From Marvania coccoides (Eukaryota; Chlorophyta; Trebouxiophyceae; Chlorellales; Chlorellaceae), in NCBI GenBank assembly GCA_963854735.1, contig OY978097.1, positions 372,001 to 436,000 on the forward strand: a DNA stretch of 64,000 nucleotides. Direction: 5' to 3'. Made by a program: the position numbers and the translations under genes. Below are positions 45,301 through 56,893 of this stretch, in pieces. Within the stretch, counting starts at the first letter, position 1, and each line of letters opens with the position of its first letter. The notes below the pieces were generated by a model. The model made no database searches and was not told the DNA's origin. It saw nothing but the letters and a program-made list of their open reading frames with translations.

Positions 45301-48028
45301 GTGCGCGCTGACAAGCTGCAACAGCTGCATGCTTTGCAGAACTTGGCAGAGGCGCTGGCGGGCCCGGCAAAAGGGGCTCCAGGGGTAGCCCCCACGCTGC
45401 GGGACGGCAGCCTGGTGCAGGAGGCGGCGGCGCTGAAGGACGAGTACGTTGCAGAAGCTGTCGCGAAGCTGGCGGCAGCTGACAACGAGCTGAAGGAAGT
45501 GAGGGAGGGGGCGATGAAGGCAGTTGCGGAGTATAAGCAGCAGGTGGGGGAGATGGAGAGCGGACTGGAGGAGGCGGACAAGGAGCTTCTGCTGTCGAAC
45601 TGGTGGGTAGACGCTGGAGCGCTGTTTGAGGAGTTTCACGGCGGCACTGCCTCCCTGGCTTCTCACGTCAAAACCGCGCTGGAAGAGAGGGACAACTTCC
45701 AACAGGGGGTCCGACGGAATGCCGCCAGTATTGCGGGACGCTTCCGCGACATGGCGGGCCTGCAGATGCTGTTGAAGCAGGCGCTAGAGGATCAAACAGC
45801 CGCCCGCCAAGCCGCTGTTTCGCAGCTGGACGCCCTGGCGGCGGAGGTGGCCGCGCCCTCTACAACCACCGTTTCCATGGCCGCTACCTGTCAGCGCTGC
45901 CGGGCAGGCGACACCGCTGTGCGCGGGCACGTGTGCCGCCACTGCCGCCTTGACGAAAAATTCTCAGGGTGGGACGTTCGCGTCTTTTTCTTGGATTCGA
46001 TTGCCATGGAGGCGGGCGCGCAGGTCACCGCCGAGGAAGCAGCGATGCACGGGTACGGCCAGACGATGCGGCACGTTGGCAGGGGTGGGCTAGGCGAGCT
46101 CGCTGGCCCCCAAGAGAGGGAGGGGGGCGAAGACCGGCGGGCGGGGACGAACGTGTCCGCCACGCACGTGATCCGCATGCCCAGTCAGGCGGAGCAGGCG
46201 CTGCGGGTGATGCAGCATCAGCTGCGGGTGCTGAAGCTGCCGACTGACCGCCCGCCGCGCCCTGAGGTCCAGCAGCGGTTCGAGACGCGCAAGAAGCTGC
46301 TGCTGGCGGCGGCAAAGGCGCACCTGAAGGTGCTGGAGACGGCGCGGGCGGAGGTGGTGAAGGCGAGGACGGTGGCGTTGGCGCAGCGGCGGAAGCTTTA
46401 TGCCCTGGATGAGCTGGAAATGTGCGCCATGCGCATGACGTAAGTCGTTTTTTATCTTTTTTTTAACTATTTTGACAATTTCCTCTTCTTTTATATATTT
46501 AATATCCTATTTTTAGAGGTTGATTGCATTGGCTAGAATTTCATATTATCTTTTCAATTATTTTGCAGCCTGCGAGCGCCTGGCCAGGCCGCCTCTGCCA
46601 CCGAGGAGCTCTTCATGATTTACGAGCCTGAGATCCCTGTGAAGAGCACCGAGCTGAGCGCCGACAAAGCGGTGGCGGCAGCGGAGCTGCGGCGCACCAT
46701 TGGCACGCTGCGCTACCTGCAGGGGCTCAAAGAAGAGCAGGAGCGGCGGGCGGCGGCAGCAGCAGCAGCAGGCAGCCCGCAGAAGTTGGGAGGCGCTGCA
46801 GAGGCCGGAGCAGCTTCAGCGGTTGATCACGAGACCTGCCCCATTTGCCAGGAGCCGCTGGGCCTGGAGCTAGCCATGCTGCCGTGTGGGCACCGCCTAT
46901 GCTGCAGGTGCGAGCTGGCGCTGGTGGAGCAGCTCCCTGCGGGCCAGTCGGCGGCCTCCAAGCGCATCGCCTGCCCCACCTGCCGCTCGCGTGTGCTGCT
47001 GACTGAGATTGCCTACGTGGATGGCAAGATCGAGGATGCGCCGCCTGAGCATGTGATGGTGGTGGTGGACCCAAATGGTGAGTCATTGCATTAGCAAATT
47101 TCCGATGATTTTTTTCCCTCCCTAATTTGCATATTTTTTTCGAAAATGTCGAAATGCCCTTTCGAATTGATAACTATCAATTTCGTGTCTATATACAATT
47201 TTTTTTCCGTATATATACATATATATGAAACTGTATTTATATAATGTGCAGAAGCTGGACCTTCCTCCGCTGCTGCCCCAGAGCTCCCTCTGGATTACGC
47301 AGCCCTGCCAGGCGAGTCTCGGATCAAAGTACGAGGCTCCTACGGCACCAAGCTGGAGGCTGTGGTGCGGCGGCTGGCGGCGCTGACGCAACGCGACCCT
47401 CACGCGCGCGCCCTGGTGTTCTCCAGCTGGAAGGACTCGCTGGAGCTGCTGTCCCATGCTCTCGTAGAAAACGGCATCAAATTTCTCTTCCCCCGCGGGG
47501 CCAAGCAGTTTGAGCCAGCGGTGGCGCAGTTCAGGGCGGGGCACGAGAACGCAGGGGGCGAGGGGAGCGCGCAGCAGGCGTGCGTTCTGCTGATGATGAC
47601 GCGGCAGGGCGGCAACGGGCTGAACCTGCAAGCTGCGCAGCACGTGCTGTTTTTGGAGCCGCTGCTGAACCCCGCAGGTTGGTATTATATAAAACAGTTT
47701 CTTCATTAGTACGCTCTGTGATTTTGTATTTCCTCGTCTCATTACACTCTTTCTATTTATTGTTTTAACTGCTGCAGAGGAGGCGCAGGCCGTGGGCAGG
47801 GTTGACCGCATCGGACAGACGTACGCCACCCACGTCCACAGATTTGTGGTTCGAGGCAGCATTGAGGAAAATGTGCACCGGCTGAGCCAGCACCGGGCGG
47901 CAGCGATGAACCTGTCTGCTGCGGCGGTGAGGAGGAACGCTGGCGGGGACAAAGGAGGGCTGACGCTGCGCGACGTTGCGGCGCTGCTGCAGGACGCGAA
48001 AGAGGAGCGGGGCGGCAGCGGCAGTTGA
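42347..48028 (+). CDS. SHPRH: SHPRH: SNF2 helicase, PHD and RING E3 ubiquitin ligase
   Basis: Exons 42347-43448, 43594-44207, 44329-46439, 46569-47077, 47252-47677 and 47778-48028 give 1670 aa, close to the human length (~1680). SHPRH is a RAD5-related E3 ligase that polyubiquitinates PCNA for error-free damage bypass and also acts at rDNA. Domains: SNF2 motif I SDEMGLGKT (~371-379); PHD finger just after it (CTCGSF, WVQCADCLAWQHGKC, YFCGEC); DEAQ box (589-592) followed by CVSGTPLSRGL; a ~750-aa helical insertion between helicase lobes; RING CPICQEPLGLELAMLPCGH with CPTCR (~1366-1415); and helicase C lobe ending GRVDRIGQTYATHVHRFV. Domain order PHD then RING between the lobes is the SHPRH hallmark and separates it from RAD5/HLTF. 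The linker histone H1/H5 domain of animals is not obvious. Confidence 0.93.
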
Positions 48029-48521
48029 AGAAATGAGAAAGAACCGATTTAAACAAATATTAAGCGTGTACTATATATATATATATACACTCGCAGCTAG
48101 GAACTTTGCGTGTTTTGCTTTCATGTTGCGTGCCACTGTATCTATGTTTTACCATTATTGCCAAATCTTGTCAAATTTTTGGTAATCGAAAATCTCAAAA
48201 GGGGTGCAGATTTATAAAAAATGAGTTCTTCTTTTTTTTTGGGGGGGGGGGGGGGCAAACGAAGGGGAATGTATATCATCATGCTAACCCTTGGGGAATA
48301 AAATGGTACAAAAATGAAATGATGATGGGAGCAGGCCAGGCCCCAAAAAAAATTTTATACCGTCGTTAGCTGGGGAAAAAAATGCTCACTGAGAAGCGTA
48401 ATTTTTATATTCATTATTCCAAGCACTGTGGCGTGAAAGGCTCATTTTCCTTATTTAAGATTGAAACCGCCACATAGAATCACGCGTACGCCGCAGTTAA
48501 AGTAAAAAACATTCTTTTAGT
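48029..48521. other. Intergenic region between convergent SHPRH and HSP101
   Basis: AT-rich 3' flanks with a TA-rich microsatellite near 48072-48088 and a T9-G15 tract at 48232-48255. No gene recognised. Confidence 0.5.
48232..48255. repeat. T9-G15 homopolymer junction
   Basis: Nine T (48232-48240) are followed directly by fifteen G (48241-48255), in the gap between two genes that end towards each other. A near-identical tract lies at 56378-56398. Confidence 0.8.
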
Positions 48522-51500
48522 TTAGTCGTCCATCATGGTTTCTTCCTCGTCCTCGTCGTCCTCAAAATCCATGAGCTTGATCTTCTTTGCGTTGACGTGC
48601 GCCTCCTCAGCAGCCGCCCTTGCCGCTGCCGCCTCCAGATCTGGCTTCACCGCAAAAGTCAGGCCTACGGGCCCAGCGCCGACCTCCACCACGCTGTCCT
48701 CCCCCAAATCCCCCGCGATGATCATCTTCGACAGCGGCGTGATGATGTTGTGCTCCAGCCAGCGCCGCAGCGGCCGCGCGCCGTACAGGTGGTCGTACGA
48801 CTGCGCAACAGCGTAATCCAGAGCAGCGTCGTCGACCTTCAGGGAGATGCCCTTGCCGGCCAGGCGCTCGTTGAGCTCCAGGGTCTGCAGGCGCGCGACC
48901 GCGCGGAGCTGCTGCGGCAGCAGAGGGTCAAAGATGACGATTTCGTCCAGCCTGTTGAGGAACTCCGGGCGGAAATGCTTTCGAATGAGGTCCATGACGG
49001 CAGCTTTGGCCTCCGGGCCGGTGCCGTGCTCCAGCAGGATGGGGGAGCCGAGGTTGGAGGTGAGGATGACGAGGGTGTTAGCGAAGGAGACGGTGCGGCC
49101 CTTCGAGTCGGTGAGCCGGCCGTCGTCGAGAACGCTGAGCAGGATGTTGAGCACCTCGGGGTGGGCCTGCATTATACAAAGAAGAAGGAACCTAATTATT
49201 AACAAATTAAGAAATAAATATTGTGCAAAATTTGAGGTCAACTGAATTTGACTAATCCCGAAAAGTACCCGGAAAAAGCCTGGGAAACCCACGAGTTGCG
49301 ATCTAATTCTACTGAAATTATGCAAAATACAAAATGCGGCACGCTAAAGGAAGTACCTTCTCCACCTCGTCAAACAGCACTACAGAATAGGGGCGCCGCC
49401 GCACTGCTTCGGTGAGCTGCCCGCCTGCCTCGTGGCCGATGTACCCTGGGGGAGCTCCGATGAGGCGACTGACAGAGTGCTTCTCCATGTACTCGCTCAT
49501 GTCGATCCGCACCAAGTTCTTCTCGCTGTCAAACAGCATCTGCGCCAGCGCCTTGGCCAGCTCGGTCTTGCCTACACCGGTGGGCCCGGCGAAGAAGAAA
49601 GAAGCGCCGCGGGAGCGGCTGGCGAGGCCCGCGCGCGAGCGCAGGACGGCTTCGGCAACAGCCTTCACCGCCGTGTCCTGCAGATAGCAAAAAATGAGAG
49701 GGGGAACACGGTTAGTATTATAAAATTCAAGATGTTTTCTATTTCACAGCGACTTTCTCAATTATATATATTAAACGCACCTGTCCCACCACTCGGTCGT
49801 GCAGGAAGCCTTCCAGGTTCATCAGCCGCTCGCGGTCCGTGGCCTGCAGCTTATTCACAGGGATGCCAGTGCTCTTGGAAACCACGGTGGCCACCTCCTC
49901 AGGGCCCACCACATCGCTCAGCATGCGATCCGCGCTACGCTCCTCCTTCTGCCGGCGCTGCAGCGCCTCGCTGACCTCCGCCAGCGCGCCATACTCGATG
50001 TCAGCCACCATCGCCAGGTCCATGCGGTTGCGAGCCTGCTCCAGCCGAATCTGCAGCTCCTCCTTCTTCTTCTGCAGCGCCTTGATCTCGTCCAGCCGCG
50101 CCTTTTCCTGCTGGTACCGCATCTGCAGCGGCTTCAGCTTGTCCTGCAGCTCCCCCAGCTCGCGGCGCACCTCCAGCAGCCGGCCCACGCTCTGCTTGTC
50201 CTTTTCCTTCTGCAGCGCCCGCTCCTCCACCTGCAGTCGAATGGCGTGACGCTCCAGCACGTCGATAGCCTCGGGCTTGCTCTCCAGCTGCACCTGCAGG
50301 TTGGAGCACGCCTCGTCCACCAAATCGATGGCCTTGTCTGCATAAGAAACAAGGGAGAACATCGTTGAAAAAAACAAAGTATAATCATATCCTCAAGAAA
50401 TTCACAAACAATGTGGCAATGAAAACAAAACAAAACGTACCAGGCAGGAAGCGGTTGGTGATGTAGCGGTCTGCCAGCTCCGCCGCCACCACCAAAGCTC
50501 TATCAGAAATCTGCACGCCGTGGTGGCTGGCGTACCGCTCCTTCAGCCCCCTCAGAATCTGCACCGTGTCTGGCACCGACGGCTCGCCCACCAGCACCTG
50601 CTGGAAGCGGCGCTCGAATGCAGCGTCCTTCTCCACGTGCTCTCGGTACTCAGTGAGGGTGGTGGCGCCGATGAGGCGCAGCTCGCCGCGCGCCAGCATG
50701 GGCTTCAGCAGGTTGGCTGCGTCCATGGCGCCCTCGGTTTTTCCGGCGCCCAGGATCAAGTGCATTTCGTCGATGAACAGAACGACCTGCGGGGAAGGAA
50801 AGAACCCCGGAGATAGTCAATCATACTAGTTGTTATAAATAATGAAAGAACTACAATGAGAGTAAAGACATGATCGGTATATATTGTGGAAAAGCTCGCA
50901 ACACAAATAAATAAGAAAGAGTAACTGCACATATGTAATTCCCCGTACCTGTCCAGCGGCGTCGTGCACCTCCTTGAGCACCGCCTTGATGCGCTCCTCA
51001 AACTCGCCACGATACTTTGCGCCTGCCACCAGGCTGCCCATGTCCAGGGAGATGAGGCGCACGCCCTGCAGGGTGGCTGGAACGTCACCCTTGACCACGC
51101 GCTGCGCCAGGCCCTCCACGATGGCGGTCTTACCCACGCCAGGCTCGCCGATGAGCACAGGGTTGTTTTTGGTGCGGCGGCACAGGGTCCGAATTACCCG
51201 GCGAATCTCCTCATCTCGGCCGATCACAGGGTCCAGCTCGGCAGCCTTGGCGGTCAAGTCCACGCCGTACTTGGACAGCGCGTCGAACTGGGCGTCAGCG
51301 GACTGAGAGTCCACTTTTCGGGAGCCTCGGGTGGCGTCGAGGGCGGAAATGAACTGCGCCTTTGCGATGCCGGCGTCCTCAAGCGCCTTTGACACGTCTC
51401 TGGCGTCGGCGACGGCCATCAGCAGCACGTCAGCGCCTGCATGGTTGGCGATAGGGAAAATAAAGGTAAGCATTTGATGGTATAATCAACAGGAGAGTTT

Positions 51501-51886
51501 GACGAAACGATACGCCATCCCCCCATGTGACCATTGAAACAGAAATAAACTCAAAACTCGCCGAGGAAGGTATCTTCCTTTTCGCGCTGCAGTTTGGTGG
51601 CGGCGGCAAAGACCTTTTTGAGGTCTGCGCTCATGAACACTTCGTCCGGCGGAGGCTCGACTTTGGGGAGGCGGTGCAGAGCCTTCCGAAGCTGGCGAAC
51701 GACGGAGCGGTAGGACTCCTCGTTGCTGGCCTTGAGCGCAGCCTGGCGGGCAATGCCCTCGGGGTCCTCGAACATGCAACAGGCCAGGTGCAGCGGAGCC
51801 AGTTGCTGCTGCTGTTCCTCCAATGCCACGTCACGGCCCGCATTCACAATCTCGGCGACCTTCTGCGTGAGCTTTTTGGGGTCCAT
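48522..51886 (-). CDS. HSP101: HSP101/ClpB disaggregase, cytosolic type
   Basis: Six exons: 51886-51562, 51436-50949, 50786-50441, 50337-49781, 49677-49357 and 49166-48522, giving 893 aa. HSP101 is the hexameric AAA+ chaperone that, with HSP70, resolubilises heat-aggregated proteins. Features: Clp N domain ([19 protein letters not shown]); NBD1 Walker A GEPGVGKT (205-212) and Walker [10 protein letters not shown]; coiled-coil M domain (~400-520); NBD2 GPTGVGKT (603-610) with [16 protein letters not shown]; sensor-2 region YGARPLRRW; and an acidic tail ending EEETMMDD. No transit peptide precedes MDPKKLTQ, and the acidic C-terminus is typical of the cytosolic/nuclear form. Intron 1 needs a GC donor (CTCG|GCGAGT), because the neighbouring GT choice hits a stop at once. 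Heat-shock-like elements lie upstream (52099-52162). Confidence 0.95.
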
Positions 51887-52893
51887 TGCGGGTGTATGTC
51901 TCAGCTGGGGGTCTTGACGATCTGGTTCTCAATGAAACCTGAGGATGAAGTTTAAAAAAACGATCTTTAAGTTGCGCTGTATGAAACAGTGGCTTTGCGA
52001 GCCTTAAATACGATTGTAAGCGAAACAAATTATAAAAATTATTAATTGAATTGCCCGAAATGCAAGGAGACGGAGAGAGAAAAACCATTGCTGGCGTGTT
52101 CTAGACTAATCTGGGCTCTTCGAGATGAGTCGAGTAGACTGTCTCTCTCGAGGCTTTCTAGCTGGTTCCATGCTGTCATTCCTAATGTAAAGTGGGGACG
52201 GACATTTGTCATCCAGAGGGGGCCCCACCCAGAGTGGCCGAAGCACAACGAAATGATTTTCGGGCGATGGCGGAGCGGAGCATCATTTCTCCCCATACAT
52301 GAAAATAAAAATGTAGGCGCATGCTAAAATAATACTAATGGCATTATTAGGCATATAAAAGAGAAATAGTGCTTGGTTTGGTGCAGTAAACGCAAAAAAA
52401 AAATCCCCTCACCGTTCGCAATTAGAATTAGAACCCCACCCCAGTAATTCGGCCCAGATCCCCATTAATTATTCCCATCAACCGATTTTTAAGCCTTTCA
52501 GTTTATTAATGGCAGTCCTCACATACTGCCTGGCACTCTGGCTGAAAAGCTCAGGCGGCGGGCGCTAACGCAATATTTAACCTCTTGGGCCCAATCCACA
52601 AAGAGGCATCCGGCATTGCTCGTATCCATCAAGTACCAACACTATAAGAAATATTGGGAAAGATGAAGGAACAAAAATGATGTACCTGCTGATATAGTGT
52701 AGAGGAAGAAAGTAACTCGGCTTTGGGCCGAACGATTAACAAATTGCAACTTATATTTGATTAACTAAAAACAACGTAGACATGGCGAATCACCGCCGAT
52801 GAGCGCGGTGGTTGAGTTGACATCGTGCTTTCAGTTTAAATTTAACATTCACCTTTGAATAAAGTTGCAAATTAACACTTTCAGGCTGAATTA
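51887..52893. promoter_or_regulatory. Shared upstream region of HSP101 (minus) and the GT61 gene (plus)
   Basis: About 1 kb head-to-head interval. The part within ~300 bp of HSP101 carries TTC/GA-type repeats resembling heat-shock elements. A short frame on both strands around 52042-52327 has no protein-like features. Confidence 0.4.
52099..52162 (-). promoter_or_regulatory. Heat-shock-element-like cluster upstream of HSP101
   Basis: Three imperfect units TTCTAGA (52099), TTCGAGA (52119) and TTCTAGC (52156) occur within 64 bp, about 215-275 bp upstream of the HSP101 start codon. The heat-shock factor site is alternating nGAAn/nTTCn; these are two-unit sites with one mismatch each. Function is inferred from motif and position next to a heat-shock gene. 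Confidence 0.35.
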
Positions 52894-55819
52894 ATGAACG
52901 GGTTCACCCGACGGCCGTCTCCGGCTGTTCGGACTTTTGAACAGAACAGCCTGCCGCCTGTGAAAGTCCGTGTTCCGAGTCGGTTCTCGGTAAGGATTGA
53001 TTAAGCAGCTGTACACGCTTAGTCCTTCGTTTCGAGTTTTCAGCGCAGAGCCACGCTAAAGATGTTGTCTTTTTTATATGTAGGGAGCAAAGGCAGGGAG
53101 CGGGACATCCTCTCCTCGAATAGCCACCCCAACCTTTGCAGCAAGACCGGCCAGACGGCGTCCCAAGGCCTTTATGGTGGTAAGGACAGCATGCATTGTC
53201 AAACTACGTCACCTCCAGATGGATATATAACGTCTAGCTGAATCCGTATTAAATGAATTTCCCATCTATGGCATGTGCAGTTCCAGGTCGCGCTGCTAGT
53301 TTTAGTGGCGCTGCTTGTCACCCGGCAGATGGAGGTGTTCCGCAACGCAGTGAACGCGGAACCGGGCGGTGCCGCCACTCGGAAGCGGCAGTTGATCGCT
53401 CGTGCAACCGACCTCGACCGCCAGCACGGCATCTCGCAGTCCAAAGACTCCCAAGCCCACAGGCTGCAGTCCCTCACACAAACTCTGCTCCACGAGAAGA
53501 CGGGGCAGGGGGTCACCATGCTTCCAGAAGAAAGTTCGGTTTCAGAGGTGGTTGCCCACCCGACAGCTGGCCCAGCTGGCGACCCCACGACCTTCTACTA
53601 CAGGTTCACCAACGTGAGGGTGGGTGAGGGCGGGGTGATTGAGTTTTACGGCGGTCCCACAGCGACGCCGCCGCTGAAGGCGTCATGGTACAATGTTGCC
53701 AGCGGGGACAACACCAAACTGCAGCCCCGGCCAACGCACCTGGTGTTTGAGGATGGGGAGGGTAGCAGGTAATTTACGAACGGAATTTAAAGTTAAATTT
53801 AAAGATTTTTTCAACTTTGCTTTGTTCTCACAAGTTTTAGAAAACTCCGCTCTTTTGTCCACCACCTTTTTGTTATTCATAACTACTGACAAACTGTTTA
53901 TTGTTTGAAGAGAGCATCAAGTGTATTTTTTTCATTTTTAATCCCTCGCTCATTTTCTTTCTTATTTCTTTCTTTCCAGGCGCGTTATCAAGGTCAAGTA
54001 CCTTGCCCAAAAGCGCCCCCGCTCGGCCTGCAAAAAGTCGAGCGAGTCGCCCACGATGCTGCTGCACGTGCCCAACTCGCGCGACATGTGGAAGGTGTGG
54101 ACGCGCAGCCTCATCCCCACGTTTCAGACGCTGCGGGAGCTGGGATACCTGCCTCTCATGAGGGTCACCCCCGACAACCGAGTGGCCGCAGTCCCAGACG
54201 GCCTGGACCCCAAAGAGTGCCCTAAAGTGGTGGATCCGGCCACAGGGCACTCCAACCCGGCCGTGGACTGCTCGCAGCTGCGCCAACCGGCGGCCCTCCC
54301 TGCCCGCTGTACCGGCAACGATACCTGGTGCCTGCCGGGGGTATGGCCGCACGCCGCGTACGTGCGTTCCCCGCAGCTCCCCACAATGCTGTACCTGAAC
54401 GAAGCGGAGCTGGACAGCGAGTGGGGGGCGTTGTTTAGCTCAATGGCCGGTGGAGGCGTGCGGCCCTGGGACGCTGAAGAGGGGACCTGCCTGCGGAACT
54501 TGATCGTGGGGACGTCGCGCGCGGTTGGCGTCGACCGCCCGCTGCCCAGCGGCGGCGAAAGCGGCGCCCCGCTGCTGGAGTTGGAGCGGGTGGCTGAGAG
54601 TTTAGCGGTGTTCAGCATGTTTGCGCGCGCTGCGCTGCGGCGGCTGGCGATGAACAACGCCATCGATTTTGAGGGGTACCCCCTGCGCCCTGCGCAGCGG
54701 CTGCGTGAGGGTATCGCCCACGGCAACGGCAGAAAAATTGACGTAGTATTCAACCCGCAAAACTTCCGCAAGGAGCGCACCGACCCGCTGTATGAGGACT
54801 GGCAGGAGTTGAAAGACCACTCCTGGATGTTTGGAATCACTCGCAAGACCAAACTATCCCGGGAGGCCAAGTTCATGGCGATAGCAGAAGCAGCAGAGGC
54901 TGCGCAGTCCTCCCCCCTGGGGCCGCCCAAAGACTACGAGCTGCAGTCCCCCCGCCCCGTGGTGACCTATATCTCTCGACTGGGCAACCTGACTGGCGCA
55001 GTATTGAACGACCGCCAGGTCTTGCGGTACATTTTCTGGAGGTACAACATCACGCTACGGGTCACCACTCTCAATGAGCACGCTGAGGCCGCCTCCAAGC
55101 TGCTGCTGTCCTCCGACGTCGTGATCGGGCCCCAGGGCCCCCACTGGGCCAATGCGGTGTTTTTGAAAAAGGGCGCGGTCACGCTGCAGATGCTGCCGTA
55201 CGGCTGGCGGCTGGAGGACGGCGGTCTGCTGCGCGGCGGGGAGGTGGAGCGGCTGGTACACCTGCGGCGAGGGACCCACATCAACTGGGTGAACCCTGTG
55301 AGGGAATATTCGTTCTTTCGGATGGCGGACTTTGAGGAGAGCCCAGACGAGATTCGGCAGCACCCCGAAGGGCGGGACTCTGGCAGCGAGTGGGCGGCGC
55401 CTGACGAGGACTCCCCGCACCCCGCTTGGTTGAATGCCAATACCTACGCGGATCTCTACCACCTGGGACCTTTCATTGACCAGGCCATGGAGGCGGCAGG
55501 CATCCCCAAGATCTCCGGCGACACGAACGCCGAGCGGCTCCAGAAGCAGTTGCAGAACTTGAAGGAGCGGGACGCGGTGGTTGATTTTGGCGCGAAAGAG
55601 GACGAAGGTAGCAGCAGCGTGACAGCGGCAGGGTTGGACGATGAAGAGGGCCTTGAAGGCGAGGACGACGAGGAAATGCAGCAGCAGGTGGAGGAGCTGG
55701 AAGTCGAGATGGAGGAGGAGGCGGAAGCAGACGAGGACTACGAAGATGAGGAGAAAAACAATGAAGGAGAGGATTACGATTACATCGAGCAAGTGGACCC
55801 AGAACTCGCAGAAGAGTGA
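52894..55819 (+). CDS. GT61 (DUF563) family glycosyltransferase, type II membrane protein
   Basis: Exons 52894-52989, 53084-53179, 53281-53768 and 53980-55819 give 839 aa. The first two exons (32 codons each) encode a basic cytosolic tail (RPARRRPKAFMV) and exon 3 opens with the membrane anchor FQVALLVLVALLVTRQ, so the catalytic part should face the Golgi or ER lumen. The GT61/DUF563 region shows NDRQVLRYIFWRYNITLRV, then SSDVVIGPQGPHWANAVFLK and VTLQMLPYGW, equivalent to the GxHGAGLxNxxF signature of EOGT and plant xylosyl/arabinosyltransferases, here with the His-Gly-Ala core altered to GPHWANAVF. The last ~90 residues are extremely acidic (Glu/Asp runs). Acceptor and donor sugars cannot be read. 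Confidence 0.75.
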
Positions 55820-56893
55820 TGCTGCAGTATTTCACTCACCCTAATAATAATTCCGAATACCAAAGATTTAGTTAGAGAGTTTTTTTTGTTTCCTTCCCCC
55901 CTAAAGATGAACGAACTGCCCTGTTGTGATCTTATGCGATGCGGCGTAAAACTTTTGTATTGGCCGTTGATTCTGCCTTACATTTCATCATTCAACCATG
56001 CAACTACATGCTTTTTGCCGTTTTGTGGCGGTATTTTGCGCACCCCCTTTTTTAAACCTACCCCACCATCCTATCATATAAACCTTTCACAGTTTTTTCC
56101 CCTCCCGACTTTTTTCCTTTTGAACAAAGTTTTGTGGAAACACAGCTTCTTTGCTTTGAAGTAAAACACGTATTTTTTAAAGCTGGCACGGCATGTTTAT
56201 CTACCTATTGTATTCTTATTTCTAACGAGTTGAATAATCGTTGAGTTACCACAGAACCAGACCAGATAAAGCAAGCAAAGTCTGAGAGTGCAGCATTGCT
56301 CAAAAGATACACAATAGACACGCACAGAGTACAAACGATGCTTACAACTGGAGATTTCTTGGGGGGGTTCTTTGGTCTTTTTTGGGGGGGGGGGGGGGCG
56401 GGGCTGATGTCTCCTTGAGGCAACGATTTCATTATTTTTTCATACGCAAGTGGGGCTGGCGAGAGAGTACTCTACCAGGGTGTGGTGGGTCGACATATTT
56501 AATTGAAGAAATTACAACTACATTTTCATTGCCTTTCTATCTACCAACTTTGAGTCTTTTCACAACTTTGAAATTACTTTTTTTCACTACGATAATAATT
56601 AGTATGCTGCATATATAATAGAGAGAGGACATGATGCAAGTAAAAATGTATACTTCCAAATCATGAAGACGACAGTTCCTTGTGGAACATCTTCTCAAAG
56701 CCTCGGGGGAATGCAACAAGTGAAAAAACATGAATAGAAAACATAAAGTGAGGTAGGTCTACATTCCGAAGATTCTTTTACCTTTTTTCTTTTTGAGAAG
56801 AAATCATTCAGTAAGGTGTTTTCATACAAACCAGTGTCTCTTTAATCAAATTTTTTATCTCTTCCGAACGATTTTTTTTTTCAAGTGCCTTCA
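55820..56893. other. Intergenic region between convergent GT61 and NadB genes
   Basis: 1,074 bp of AT-rich sequence with no recognisable gene. It includes the T6-G15 tract at 56378-56398. Confidence 0.5.
56378..56398. repeat. T6-G15 homopolymer junction
   Basis: Six T (56378-56383) are followed by fifteen G (56384-56398), then CGGGG. It lies between convergent genes, as does the tract at 48232-48255, and a shorter G7 run lies 20 bp upstream. Confidence 0.8.

Noticed and set aside
52042..52327. Overlapping 84- and 93-codon ORFs on both strands upstream of HSP101.
   Set aside because: Neither shows a recognisable motif or splice context; the region fits better as the HSP101 promoter.
52908..52983. 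An apparent structured RNA: CGGACTTT pairs with AAAGTCCG around an ACAG/CTGT inner stem.
   Set aside because: The same stretch is explained as coding exon 1 of the GT61 gene (52894-52989), with a start ATG, a GTAAGG donor and exact phase to a basic tail and membrane anchor.
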